Assembly: GCA_026993285.1 (NCBI GenBank)
Contig: JALWTZ010000221.1
Span: 1 to 6,156, forward strand
Reading direction: 5' to 3'
DNA length: 6,156 nucleotides
From: Lysobacterales bacterium
Lineage (GTDB): Bacteria; Pseudomonadota; Gammaproteobacteria; Xanthomonadales; S139-57
Part shown: positions 1-6,156 of the stretch, in pieces
Position numbering within the stretch: position 1 is the stretch's first letter
Layout of the letters: each line of letters begins with the position of its first letter
The notes under the pieces: generated by a model
Database searches by the model: none
What the model was told of the DNA's origin: nothing
The model's input: the letters and a program-made list of their open reading frames with translations, nothing else
Position numbers and translations under genes: made by a program

Positions 1-461
1 CAGGTTTCCGCCAGGCAGCGCAGGCCCTCGGCTTCCAGCCCCAGCCGGCGGGCGCGCATGGCCACCTGCCCCAGGGATTCCTCCCCGGTCACATACAGCG
101 GCGCCAGTTGTTCACGCAAATGGGCGGTCACCTGCAACAGCAGGGTGGATTTGCCGATACCCGGGTCGCCGCCCAGCAGAATCACCGAACCGGGCACCAG
201 CCCGCCCCCCAGCACCCGGTCCAGCTCGCTCATGCCGCTGGAATAACGGGCTTCCTGCTGCAGGTCCACCTTCGCCAGATCCTGCACCAGCGCCTGCGCC
301 GCGCCGGCATAGCCAGCATGGCGGCCACCACGGGCGGGGGCTGCGGCCTGCACCTGTTCTTCCAGGGTGTTCCATTCGCCGCAATCGGCGCACTGACCGG
401 CCCACTTGGGCGCGCTGGCGCCACAACTGCGGCAGACATAGAGGATCTTGCTTTTCGCCAT
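1..461 (-). CDS. radA: DNA repair protein RadA (Sms), N-terminal part, cut by window edge
   Basis: RadA is a RecA-family ATPase that promotes branch migration and processing of recombination intermediates in the cytoplasm. The 153 complete codons in the window begin MAKSKILYVCRSCG. They show the N-terminal four-cysteine zinc finger (Cys10, Cys13, Cys24, Cys27, in the pattern CxxC...CxxCG followed by EWNT), which is diagnostic of the family. A linker follows, then SSGMSELDRVLGGGLVPGS and the Walker A motif GGDPGIGKST at residues 97-106, then YVTGEES near residue 123. The family is usually about 450-460 residues, so roughly two thirds, including the KNRFG motif and the Lon-like domain, lie outside the window. 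The start is supported by a GGAAAGG ribosome site upstream and by the conserved N-terminus. It is divergent from pspF, with 56 bp between them. No disruption is visible. The identification is secure. Confidence 0.96.
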   Translation of the reverse strand, partial: MAKSKILYVCRSCGASAPKWAGQCADCGEWNTLEEQVQAAAPARGGRHAGYAGAAQALVQDLAKVDLQQEARYSSGMSELDRVLGGGLVPGSVILLGGDPGIGKSTLLLQVTAHLREQLAPLYVTGEESLGQVAMRARRLGLEAEGLRCLAET

Positions 462-464
462 CGG

Positions 465-471
465 CCTTTCC
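465..471 (-). promoter_or_regulatory. Ribosome binding site of radA
   Basis: On the minus strand GGAAAGG lies just before the radA ATG at 461. The GGA part is 7 nt from the start codon. It supports the MAKSKIL start rather than an internal one. Confidence 0.55.
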
Positions 472-483
472 GGCAAAAGCGCC

Positions 484-512
484 ATCATACCATCGGCACA
501 GGCGGCTTTCGG
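484..512 (-). promoter_or_regulatory. Putative extended -10 promoter of radA
   Basis: Reading the minus strand, TATGAT occupies 489-484 and is preceded by TGG at 492-490, giving the extended -10 form TGnTATGAT. Seventeen bases upstream, at 512-507, is CCGAAA, which matches the TTGACA consensus at only three of six positions. The predicted transcript would begin near 477 and carry a leader of about 16 nt that includes the radA ribosome site. The element is the best sigma-70-like match in the radA-pspF gap. It was assigned by eye only. Confidence 0.42.
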
Positions 513-517
513 CGGAA

Positions 518-1540
518 ATGGCTATACTGGCTCACATGCACAACCCACGCCGTGAAGAACAGAACCTGCTGGGCGAATCACCCGCCTGGATGGAAGCACT
601 GGAACAACTTTCCCTGGCCGCGCCGCTGAACCGCCCGGTGCTGCTGATTGGTGAACGCGGCACCGGCAAGGAACTGCTGGCCCAGCGATTGCATTTTCTC
701 TCCCTGCGCTGGGGCGGGCCCTGGGTCAAGCTCAACTGCGCCACCCTTACTGAAAGCCTGCTGGAGTCCGAACTCTTTGGCCACGAGGCCGGTGCCTTCA
801 CCGGCGCCCAGCGCAAGCACCAGGGTCGTTTCGAACTGGCCGACGGCGGCAGCCTGTTTCTCGACGAGGTGGCCACCACCAGCGGGCGGGTGCAGGAAAA
901 GCTGTTGCGGGTCATCGAATACGGCGAATTCGAACGGGTGGGCGGCAACCGCACCCTGCAGGTGGATGTGCGCATCATCGCCGCCACCAATGAGGATCTG
1001 CCGCAACTGGCCGAGCAGGGCCGTTTTCGCCACGATCTGCTGGACCGGCTGGCCTTCGATGTCATCACCCTGCCCCCCTTGCGCGCCCGCCCCGAGGACA
1101 TTCCCCTACTGGCGGAACATTTTGCCCGCCGCATGTGCGCCGAGCTGGAACGGGCGCATTTTCCCGGCTTCAGCCGCCCGGCCATGCGCAAACTACAGGA
1201 ATACCACTGGCCCGGCAATGTGCGCGAGCTGAAAAATGTGGTGGAACGGGCCGTCTACCGTACACCGGATGACGAGCCGGTGGAGGAGATTCAGTTCGAT
1301 CCCTTCGATTCTCCCTGGCGGCCGGCGAGCGCCCCGGCTCAAACCGCCGGCACACCGGCCCTGCCGCTGGAGATGAAACTCTGGCTGCTGCAACAGGAAA
1401 GGCAATTGCTGGAACAGGCGCTGGAACAGGCCCGCTACAACCAGAAAAAGGCCGCCACCCTGCTGGGGCTGAGCTACGACCAGCTACGCGGCCTGCTGAA
1501 AAAACACCAGCTGATCCCGCAGGGCGGGCCTGCCGGCTAG
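518..1540 (+). CDS. pspF: PspF, sigma-54 activator of the phage shock response
   Basis: PspF is a bacterial enhancer-binding protein. It hydrolyses ATP to remodel sigma-54 RNA polymerase at psp promoters, and in enteric bacteria PspA inhibits it until the inner membrane is stressed. The 340-residue product has no receiver domain and starts almost directly with the AAA+ domain, as PspF does (325 residues in E. coli). Visible motifs are Walker A GERGTGKE (45-52), the sigma-54-contacting GAFTGA loop (92-97), Walker B SLFLDE (112-117), candidate arginine fingers Arg171 and Arg177 in FRHDLLDRLAF, sensor II region WPGNVRELKN (231-240), and a Fis-type helix-turn-helix around 306-330 ending LLKKHQL. 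The RW pair at 64-65 matches the E. coli Trp56 region that contacts PspA. A second in-frame ATG at 536 would give an N-terminus closer in length to E. coli PspF; neither start has a strong ribosome site. No pspABC is adjacent; the divergent neighbour is radA. An identity as another receiver-less enhancer-binding protein is possible but less likely, because the similarity to PspF continues through the C-terminal DNA-binding end. Confidence 0.92.
   Translation: MAILAHMHNPRREEQNLLGESPAWMEALEQLSLAAPLNRPVLLIGERGTGKELLAQRLHFLSLRWGGPWVKLNCATLTESLLESELFGHEAGAFTGAQRKHQGRFELADGGSLFLDEVATTSGRVQEKLLRVIEYGEFERVGGNRTLQVDVRIIAATNEDLPQLAEQGRFRHDLLDRLAFDVITLPPLRARPEDIPLLAEHFARRMCAELERAHFPGFSRPAMRKLQEYHWPGNVRELKNVVERAVYRTPDDEPVEEIQFDPFDSPWRPASAPAQTAGTPALPLEMKLWLLQQERQLLEQALEQARYNQKKAATLLGLSYDQLRGLLKKHQLIPQGGPAG
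523..528 (+). promoter_or_regulatory. Weak -10-like hexamer at the start of pspF
   Basis: TATACT at 523-528 matches the TATAAT consensus at five of six positions, but no acceptable -35 element sits 16-18 bp upstream (the region reads GGCGGC-like). If it were used, transcription would begin close to the ATG at 536. That would make the 518 start unusable and the message nearly leaderless. It may equally be chance within coding sequence. Confidence 0.18.
1537..1540. other. Shared CTAG: overlapping stop codons of convergent pspF and bcsC
   Basis: The plus-strand TAG ending pspF (1538-1540) and the minus-strand TAG ending bcsC (1539-1537) are both read from the palindrome CTAG, so the genes overlap tail to tail by 4 bp. 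There is no intergenic space here. I saw no GC hairpin followed by a T run in either direction close to the junction, so transcripts from either side probably run into the opposite gene. Confidence 0.9.
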
Positions 1541-4485
1541 AACTCGGTATAGGGCTGCAGCGGGTCTGGCGGGCTGTGTACCGGTGGCGCCTCGCCATCG
1601 AAGTGGTATTGCAGCCAGATGCCGATATGGTTGGGCTCGTAGAAATCCGACCGCTCCACTTCGGCCATCACCCCCAGGCTCAGGTGGCGGTTGATCTTGT
1701 ACTCCAGCGCCCCCAGCAGGGCATACCCCGGCCCGCCGCCCTCGCCGCCACGGAAAAAGGGATCAAAGCCCAGGGCCTCGGCTTGCTGCTGCAGGGCCGG
1801 TTCATCCACGAAATAGGGCGTGGTTTCCTCGTAGGTCCAGGAACGGGAATAGGAAGCCTTCAGCCGCCAGGACAAGCGCCGCTCGAGCAGGCGGCCAAAG
1901 GCATCCACATTCACCCCCAGCGAGCGGTAGCGGTTGGGGCTGTAGTAGCCGCCCTGGCTCCAGGTGAATTCATCCAGCACCTTCTCGTGCCACCAGAGAT
2001 GGCCGTTGGCTCCCACGCTGAGGTTGAGGTCATCCCGGTTGATCAGCCGCCAGTACACCCCGCCCATCAGTCGCGCCCGGCGGTTGTCGGCCACGTTTTT
2101 ACCGGTCAGGTGATGCAGGTCGAGCTGGGACCAGAAACCCCAGCTGCCGCCGGTGTCATGGCCCGCGTTCAGGCTGACGCCGGTCTTGCGCACCCCGCCC
2201 CAGACAGCCCCGGTGTACGGGTCGCGGGTGCCGGCGAAGGTCAGCAGGGTGCTGGTCAGGGGCCGGCGGGAGACATCCACACCCCAGTACAGCCAGCCGG
2301 CGGAACCGTCATAACGGATACCACCTACCACATCCTCCACCGCAAAACCCAGCGGGGTGGTGCCCAGATCCACCCGCAGGCGGTCGGTTTCGTAGCCCAC
2401 GCCCAGCGCCAAACCGCGGTCGTACTGACGCGCATAGCGGGGGTCGCAACCCGGCAGGCAGAACAGGCCCTGGCCAAAGGTTTCCACGGCATTCGCGTCG
2501 GCCATGTTCAGCCGGCCCGCGTCCAGCCGCACCGGTTCCACCCGCAGGAACCACTGGCCGGGGTGGTCGCTGTCGAAACGGTATTCCAGCGGAATGCGGG
2601 TGTGCATCAGGCTGGATTTGCCCGGGGTTTCATCACGCACGATGTAATCCCAGGCCGCATTGAACTCGGCGGAATGATGGTGCCGGCCCGCCTCGTCCAC
2701 GGCGGCGTCTTCCACCACGGTCACCGCCACCGTGGTATTGCCGCTGACCCGATCGCCCCGCACCACCCGGCGCAGGCGCTGGATGTTGCGCTGTACACTT
2801 TCCGTTTTTTCCGTTTCCGGCAGGGCTTCCAGGGTTTCCAGCGCGGCCTGGTCTTCGTCCAGCACATCCAGCAGCAGGGCCTGGGCGTATTGCAGTTCGG
2901 GATTTTCCGGGTCGGCCTGACGAGCCTTTTCAAACAAGGCCCGGGCGGCTGCCTTGCGGCCCAGTTCCAGATACACCCGCGCCAGGTCGTAGAGCAGCCA
3001 GGGGTCGTCCGGCTGGTAGGGCACGGCCTGTTCCAGCTTGCGGGCCGCCTCGGAGAACTCGCCCCGGTCCTTGTACAGCGCCGCCTCGGCCCGGTAGGTC
3101 TGTACCTGCAGGCGGGCGAAATCCTCACCCATGACCTGCTTTTGCCTGGCGCTCAGCTGCTGGATGGCACTACGCGCCTGGCCGGCGCGGCCCTGTTCCA
3201 GCCAGGTCTCCAGCAGGCCGGTCAGCGCCGTGGCCGCCTCGGGGTGTTTTTGCAGGATGGCGCGATACTGCCGTTCCGCCGCCAGATAATCCTTTTTCTG
3301 CCGTAACAGTTGTGCGCGCAGGCCAAGAGCCTCCGGCTGTTCCGGCTGTAGTGCCATCGCCTGTTCCAGAGCCTGGGCCGCATCCTCCAGCCGATCTTCT
3401 CTCAGGGCCGTTCGTGCCTGCTTGAGCAGGCCCCAGAAGCGGGCAGTCTGCTTCAGGCTCTGCCATTTGTCGGCATCGTATCGGGTATGTTTCAGCGCCT
3501 TGTCGAACCAGGGTACCGCTTCCAGATGACGGCCCTGGCGCATCAGCGCCTGCCCCAGCCCGCCAAGAAATTCCTCACGTTTGGGCAGGCCGCGCACGGC
3601 CTGGCGCAGGGCCTGCTCCGCCTCGGGCAGACGCCCCTGTTCCAGCAGTTTCAGCCCGCGTTGCCCGGCCTTCCAGGCGGGATTGGCCAGCAGTTTTCTG
3701 CGTTCGGCCTCCACCTGCTCGGCGCGGGCCAGCAGGGCGCGTACTCCCTGGTCTTCCGGGTCCATCTCCAGATAGCGGCGGTAGTAGGGGATGCTGTCGG
3801 CGTTTTCATCCATGCGAAACAGTGCCCGGCGAATCATGGCATGCACCTGCCGTTCCAGCCGGGGCTTGTCCAGCAGGGCATAGAGTTCATCCAGCAAGGC
3901 CGGGTTGCGCGGGTTCTGCCGCAGTTTCAGGGCGATCCATTCCAGCCGCACGCCCTCATGGGTGGGATAACGCCGGCGCAGGTCGTCCAGCCCCTGAAGC
4001 GCGGTCTGAAAGCCGCCATCGGCATCCGCCAGCCAGTTGTAGTATTCCAGGGCGATATCCGGTTCCGGCAGTTGGCGTGGAAATAACTGCCGATACAAGG
4101 CCAGCGCTTCCGGCAGGCGGCCGGAACGGGCCATCAGCCGCGCCTGCTGCAGGGCCATGCGCTGGGCTTCCAGGGTAGCCAGCCAGGCCTGGGCCTGTTG
4201 CAGGGCCGAATGGTCCGGTGGCACAACCGCTGCCAGTTTTTGCAGCCACTGCCTGGCCTTTTGCAGGTCTTTTTCCTTGACGGCCAGCCGCACCTGCATG
4301 GCCAGCGCCTGTGGATTAACAGGCTGGATACGCATCAGTTTTTCCAGGCTTTTACGCGCCAGATCCAGCCGGTAGCGTGATTCCCAGCCCTGCGCCTGCT
4401 GCAGCAGTTGTGTGACCGGATCATCGACCGCCCAGGCGTTCACCAGCATCCATGACAACAGCAGCCACGCCAGCGCCTTTTTCAT
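1537..4485 (-). CDS. bcsC: BcsC, cellulose export TPR/outer-membrane beta-barrel protein
   Basis: BcsC carries the glucan chain through the periplasm on a TPR scaffold and out through a C-terminal outer-membrane barrel. The 982-residue product begins MKKALAWLLLSWMLVNAWA, a signal peptide with likely cleavage after Ala19. An alpha-helical TPR region spans about 25-560, with clear repeats near 275-335, 355-425 and 465-555 carrying the usual W/L-G-Y-A-P spacing. A linker follows, then the BCSC_C barrel, about 600-982. The barrel contains RPLTSTLLTFAGTRDP, WGGVRKTGVSL, GFWSQLDLHHLTGKNVADN and WSQGGYYSPNRYRSLG, which parallel E. coli BcsC as I know it, down to the C-terminus PLQPYTEF versus PLTPYADF. 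It is shorter than the E. coli protein (1157 residues), apparently through fewer TPRs. The ATG at 4485 is preferred over an upstream in-frame start at 4644 because it opens the signal peptide, has an AAGGGG ribosome site and overlaps the bcsZ stop. The only cysteines I see are Cys676 and Cys680 (CLPGC). Confidence 0.95.
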   Translation of the reverse strand: MKKALAWLLLSWMLVNAWAVDDPVTQLLQQAQGWESRYRLDLARKSLEKLMRIQPVNPQALAMQVRLAVKEKDLQKARQWLQKLAAVVPPDHSALQQAQAWLATLEAQRMALQQARLMARSGRLPEALALYRQLFPRQLPEPDIALEYYNWLADADGGFQTALQGLDDLRRRYPTHEGVRLEWIALKLRQNPRNPALLDELYALLDKPRLERQVHAMIRRALFRMDENADSIPYYRRYLEMDPEDQGVRALLARAEQVEAERRKLLANPAWKAGQRGLKLLEQGRLPEAEQALRQAVRGLPKREEFLGGLGQALMRQGRHLEAVPWFDKALKHTRYDADKWQSLKQTARFWGLLKQARTALREDRLEDAAQALEQAMALQPEQPEALGLRAQLLRQKKDYLAAERQYRAILQKHPEAATALTGLLETWLEQGRAGQARSAIQQLSARQKQVMGEDFARLQVQTYRAEAALYKDRGEFSEAARKLEQAVPYQPDDPWLLYDLARVYLELGRKAAARALFEKARQADPENPELQYAQALLLDVLDEDQAALETLEALPETEKTESVQRNIQRLRRVVRGDRVSGNTTVAVTVVEDAAVDEAGRHHHSAEFNAAWDYIVRDETPGKSSLMHTRIPLEYRFDSDHPGQWFLRVEPVRLDAGRLNMADANAVETFGQGLFCLPGCDPRYARQYDRGLALGVGYETDRLRVDLGTTPLGFAVEDVVGGIRYDGSAGWLYWGVDVSRRPLTSTLLTFAGTRDPYTGAVWGGVRKTGVSLNAGHDTGGSWGFWSQLDLHHLTGKNVADNRRARLMGGVYWRLINRDDLNLSVGANGHLWWHEKVLDEFTWSQGGYYSPNRYRSLGVNVDAFGRLLERRLSWRLKASYSRSWTYEETTPYFVDEPALQQQAEALGFDPFFRGGEGGGPGYALLGALEYKINRHLSLGVMAEVERSDFYEPNHIGIWLQYHFDGEAPPVHSPPDPLQPYTEF

Positions 4486-5546
4486 GGGCAATCCCCTTGC
4501 CGGACATGCGGGAGGGCCTGCAACCTTCCCCGGGCATCCGGGCGGTAGCGTTTTTGCCAGCCTTCGGCAAAGAGCTGCAACACTCGATTGTAGTAGCCAC
4601 CAGCCACTTCCATCGGTGGCTGCGCTTTCATGGCCTGTGACCACAGTGGTTGCAGGGCAGCCTGAAAGCCAGCCGGCCCCTGCCCTTCGGCCTGACCGGT
4701 TTGCGGCCAGGTTTTCAGTGGCACATGGCCCAGCTTGAGCACCTGGGCCAGCATGGGTTGAAAATATTGGACCAGTGCTGCCCGTTGCGGGTCATCCGGA
4801 GAGAGCATGCCCAGCCACAGATAAACCCGGATGGCGTCGTAGCTGCCCGGTGTTTCCGGCCGTAGCCCTTTACCCAGTTGATAGATGGCCCAGTCCGGTG
4901 CCAGTCCGTGGGGCGCGGACTGTTGCAACAGGCGTACGGTGGCGGGCACCAGCCCGGCCCACCAGTCATCTTCCATGGCAAAGCGACGCCAATGAAACAG
5001 TACCGGATAGGACGGATTGAGCCGTACCCGGCCTTCCCGTGGCTGAAAACCCTTGCGGCCGGGCAGAATGACCCAGCCGATGGCGGGCAATCGCAGACTT
5101 TCCAGGCGACGGATGTTGGCCAGCATTTGTCTGCCCGCGCGCTGGTAGGCCGGTTGCTGCCACAACCGACCGGCTTCCAGCAGGGCATAGGCCATCCAGG
5201 CATCGGCATCGGAGGCGCTGTTGTCATCCAGCACGCCCCAGTTGCCATCCGGCCGGCGGCCCCAGAGCCAGGCCGGCAGCCCCTGGTCCAGACGGCCCGC
5301 GGAGAGGTTGTTTTCCGTCCACTGCAGCAATTGGGCAAAGCCCGCCCGGTCTCCGGCCAGCAGGGCGAAAAACAGCCCGTAGGCCTGGCCTTCCGAAGTG
5401 GTTGCTTTCTCTTCACGGCTGTGGTCGATGACTCGCCCGTCCGCACTGATGTGCGCCTGCCGGAAGGCTGTCCACAGCGGCCAGGCGCAGTTTGCCCGCA
5501 CCGGCATCACGCCCAGCATCAGCAACAGCGGCCACAGCCGTTTCAT
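4482..5546 (-). CDS. bcsZ: BcsZ, periplasmic endo-1,4-beta-glucanase (GH8)
   Basis: BcsZ hydrolyses beta-1,4-glucan in the periplasm and is needed for, or tunes, bacterial cellulose output. The 354-residue product (E. coli 368) starts MKRLWPLLLMLGVMPVRA, a signal peptide likely cut after Ala18; no lipobox is present. The mature start NCAWPLW resembles the enteric ACTWPAW. GH8 hallmarks are TTSEGQAYGLFFAL, with Glu52 as candidate general acid (E. coli Glu55); DNSASDADAWMAYALLEAGR (109-128), with acidic residues lining the cleft; LNPSY (176-180); and SYDAIRVYLWLGM, with Asp237 at the position of the E. coli catalytic Asp243. Cys20 and Cys353 are near the two ends, as in the E. coli protein, and could pair. 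The start at 5546 is chosen over an in-frame start at 5678 because the longer form would overlap bcsB by 130 bp and place the signal peptide internally. The gene lies 2 bp after bcsB and overlaps bcsC by 4 bp. All key residues are present, so it should be active. Confidence 0.96.
   Translation of the reverse strand: MKRLWPLLLMLGVMPVRANCAWPLWTAFRQAHISADGRVIDHSREEKATTSEGQAYGLFFALLAGDRAGFAQLLQWTENNLSAGRLDQGLPAWLWGRRPDGNWGVLDDNSASDADAWMAYALLEAGRLWQQPAYQRAGRQMLANIRRLESLRLPAIGWVILPGRKGFQPREGRVRLNPSYPVLFHWRRFAMEDDWWAGLVPATVRLLQQSAPHGLAPDWAIYQLGKGLRPETPGSYDAIRVYLWLGMLSPDDPQRAALVQYFQPMLAQVLKLGHVPLKTWPQTGQAEGQGPAGFQAALQPLWSQAMKAQPPMEVAGGYYNRVLQLFAEGWQKRYRPDARGRLQALPHVRQGDCP
4493..4498 (-). promoter_or_regulatory. 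Ribosome binding site of bcsC inside the bcsZ 3' end
   Basis: AAGGGG on the minus strand ends 7 nt before the bcsC ATG at 4485. It lies within the last codons of bcsZ. It fixes the bcsC start at the signal peptide and fits translational coupling through the ATGA overlap at 4485-4482. Confidence 0.7.
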
Positions 5547-5548
5547 GC

Positions 5549-6156
5549 TCAATCCTGTGGATTCAGCCGTCGGGCCCGCAAGCCTTCGAGCACTTTCCAC
5601 AGCAGGAAGGCAGTGACCAGCGCCACCAGTATGGTCAGGGTGATGAGCACGAAGGGATGACGGATCAGGAAGTACCAAACCCGCAGATACCAGGCCAGAT
5701 CACCCACCATGTAGGTTTCCCCCACCAGCAGGTTTTCGCTGCGTTCACCACGGAATACGGTCACGCTGCCGTGGATACCCGCCACCACACCGGGATTACC
5801 CAGCCCCTGTACCACCTGCTCCAGGCGGCGTGCATCCGAACCCAGCACGGCCACCACACTGCGGCCCGCGTGTTGTGGAGACTCATAGCCCAGCAGCATG
5901 CCCAGCTGCCCGGTACCCAGCAGGTCTACCTGTTCCCGGATGGCCGGGTCGGGACGGGTATCCATGCCCAGCCAGTCATACAATGGCGTGACTGCCCGCT
6001 TGGGCAGGCCGATATGCCGTGCCCAGTGTCCCAGGCCAGCCGGCAGGGTTTGGGACCAGCGGGCCAGCAGTTGTTCATGGGCCTGGCGACCAATCACCAG
6101 CAGGTCATGTTCGGCCTGTTCATCCAGTTGCCCGGCTGTCTGGATGGCAACCCGCA
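5549..6156 (-). CDS. bcsB: BcsB, cellulose synthase periplasmic subunit, C-terminal part
   Basis: BcsB is the periplasmic, inner-membrane-anchored partner of the BcsA glycosyltransferase; its C-terminal helix is needed for synthase activity. Only the last 201 codons are in the window, reading in from the edge (RVAIQTAGQLDEQAEHDLLV). The E. coli protein is about 780 residues, so roughly three quarters is missing. The fragment shows a mixed alpha/beta segment with SVVAVLGSDARRLEQVVQ, then a strand-rich part (GSVTVFRGERSENLLVGETY). Next come an amphipathic stretch, DLAWYLRVWYFLIRHP, and one transmembrane helix, FVLITLTILVALVTAFLLW. The basic C-terminal tail RARRLNPQD resembles the enteric RRRLNPDD end. 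The membrane anchor and its place directly before bcsZ make BcsB the clear call. A GTG at 6097 is not the start; the frame is open to the window edge. bcsA would be expected upstream, beyond base 6156. Confidence 0.92.
   Translation of the reverse strand, partial: RVAIQTAGQLDEQAEHDLLVIGRQAHEQLLARWSQTLPAGLGHWARHIGLPKRAVTPLYDWLGMDTRPDPAIREQVDLLGTGQLGMLLGYESPQHAGRSVVAVLGSDARRLEQVVQGLGNPGVVAGIHGSVTVFRGERSENLLVGETYMVGDLAWYLRVWYFLIRHPFVLITLTILVALVTAFLLWKVLEGLRARRLNPQD
5553..5556 (-). promoter_or_regulatory. Ribosome binding site of bcsZ inside the bcsB 3' end
   Basis: AGGA on the minus strand lies 6 nt before the bcsZ ATG at 5546, within the final codons and just ahead of the TGA of bcsB. It supports the short bcsZ start and coupling to bcsB. 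Confidence 0.6.

Noticed and set aside
493..508. Possible sigma-54 -24/-12 promoter in the radA-pspF gap
   Set aside because: GGCAC at 495-499 resembles a -24 element, but the GC at 505-506 is two bases too close; the required GG-N10-GC spacing is not met.
108..629. Plus-strand open frame of 173 codons across radA and the pspF start
   Set aside because: It is antisense to the RadA zinc finger and Walker A regions and out of frame with pspF; no motif is visible.
532..1218. Minus-strand open frame of 228 codons opposite pspF
   Set aside because: Its Arg/Ser-rich translation has no motif and it is wholly antisense to the conserved AAA+ domain of PspF.
1576..3306. Long plus-strand open frame of 576 codons
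   Set aside because: It lies entirely antisense to bcsC, whose frame has a signal peptide, TPRs and a recognisable barrel. The translation is low-complexity G/A/Q/H-rich, typical of the complement of GC-rich coding DNA, and shows no domain.
2800..4300. Repeated GC-rich words suggestive of DNA repeats
   Set aside because: They are degenerate and follow the TPR periodicity of the bcsC product, so they reflect protein repeats, not a DNA repeat or CRISPR array.
4486..4644. N-terminal extension of bcsC from an upstream ATG
   Set aside because: It would bury the signal peptide 53 residues in and overlap bcsZ by about 160 bp; the ATG at 4485 has its own ribosome site.
4878..5660. Plus-strand open frame of 260 codons opposite bcsZ
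   Set aside because: It is antisense to the GH8 gene with all catalytic motifs intact, has no recognisable domain, and crosses the bcsZ-bcsB boundary.
5547..5678. N-terminal extension of bcsZ from an upstream start
   Set aside because: It overlaps the BcsB transmembrane coding region in another frame and places the signal peptide internally.

Overview
The window reads as chromosome from a high-GC Gammaproteobacterium. This is an inference from a PspF that lines up closely with the enteric protein as I know it, an enterobacterial-style bcsB-bcsZ-bcsC gene order, and GC-rich codon use. Genus cannot be told from the sequence. Coding density is nearly complete: the only gap between genes is about 56 bp.

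Layout. Bases 1-461 (minus) hold the N-terminal third of radA, the RecA-like DNA repair and branch-migration ATPase, cut by the window edge. Bases 462-517 are a short divergent promoter region. Bases 518-1540 (plus) hold pspF, the sigma-54 activator of the phage-shock (envelope stress) response; no psp structural gene is visible beside it. Bases 1537-4485 (minus) hold bcsC, the TPR plus beta-barrel outer-membrane cellulose exporter. Bases 4482-5546 (minus) hold bcsZ, the periplasmic GH8 endoglucanase. Bases 5549-6156 (minus) hold the C-terminal end of bcsB, the membrane-anchored periplasmic subunit of cellulose synthase.

The three bcs genes form the 3' part of one minus-strand operon. bcsB and bcsZ are 2 bp apart, and bcsZ and bcsC share an ATGA overlap, so they are probably translationally coupled. 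bcsA is expected beyond base 6156. Together they cover inner-membrane synthesis and translocation (BcsB), trimming in the periplasm (BcsZ) and export across the outer membrane (BcsC). The operon runs head-on into pspF, and the two stop codons share the palindrome CTAG, leaving no room for a terminator between them.

I found no convincing new system. The points worth a second look are the pspF location away from pspA, its retained PspA-contact tryptophan, the terminator-less convergent junction, a compact BcsC with a single CxxxC cysteine pair, and the uncertain pspF start. I saw no tRNA, rRNA, CRISPR, insertion sequence or attachment site.
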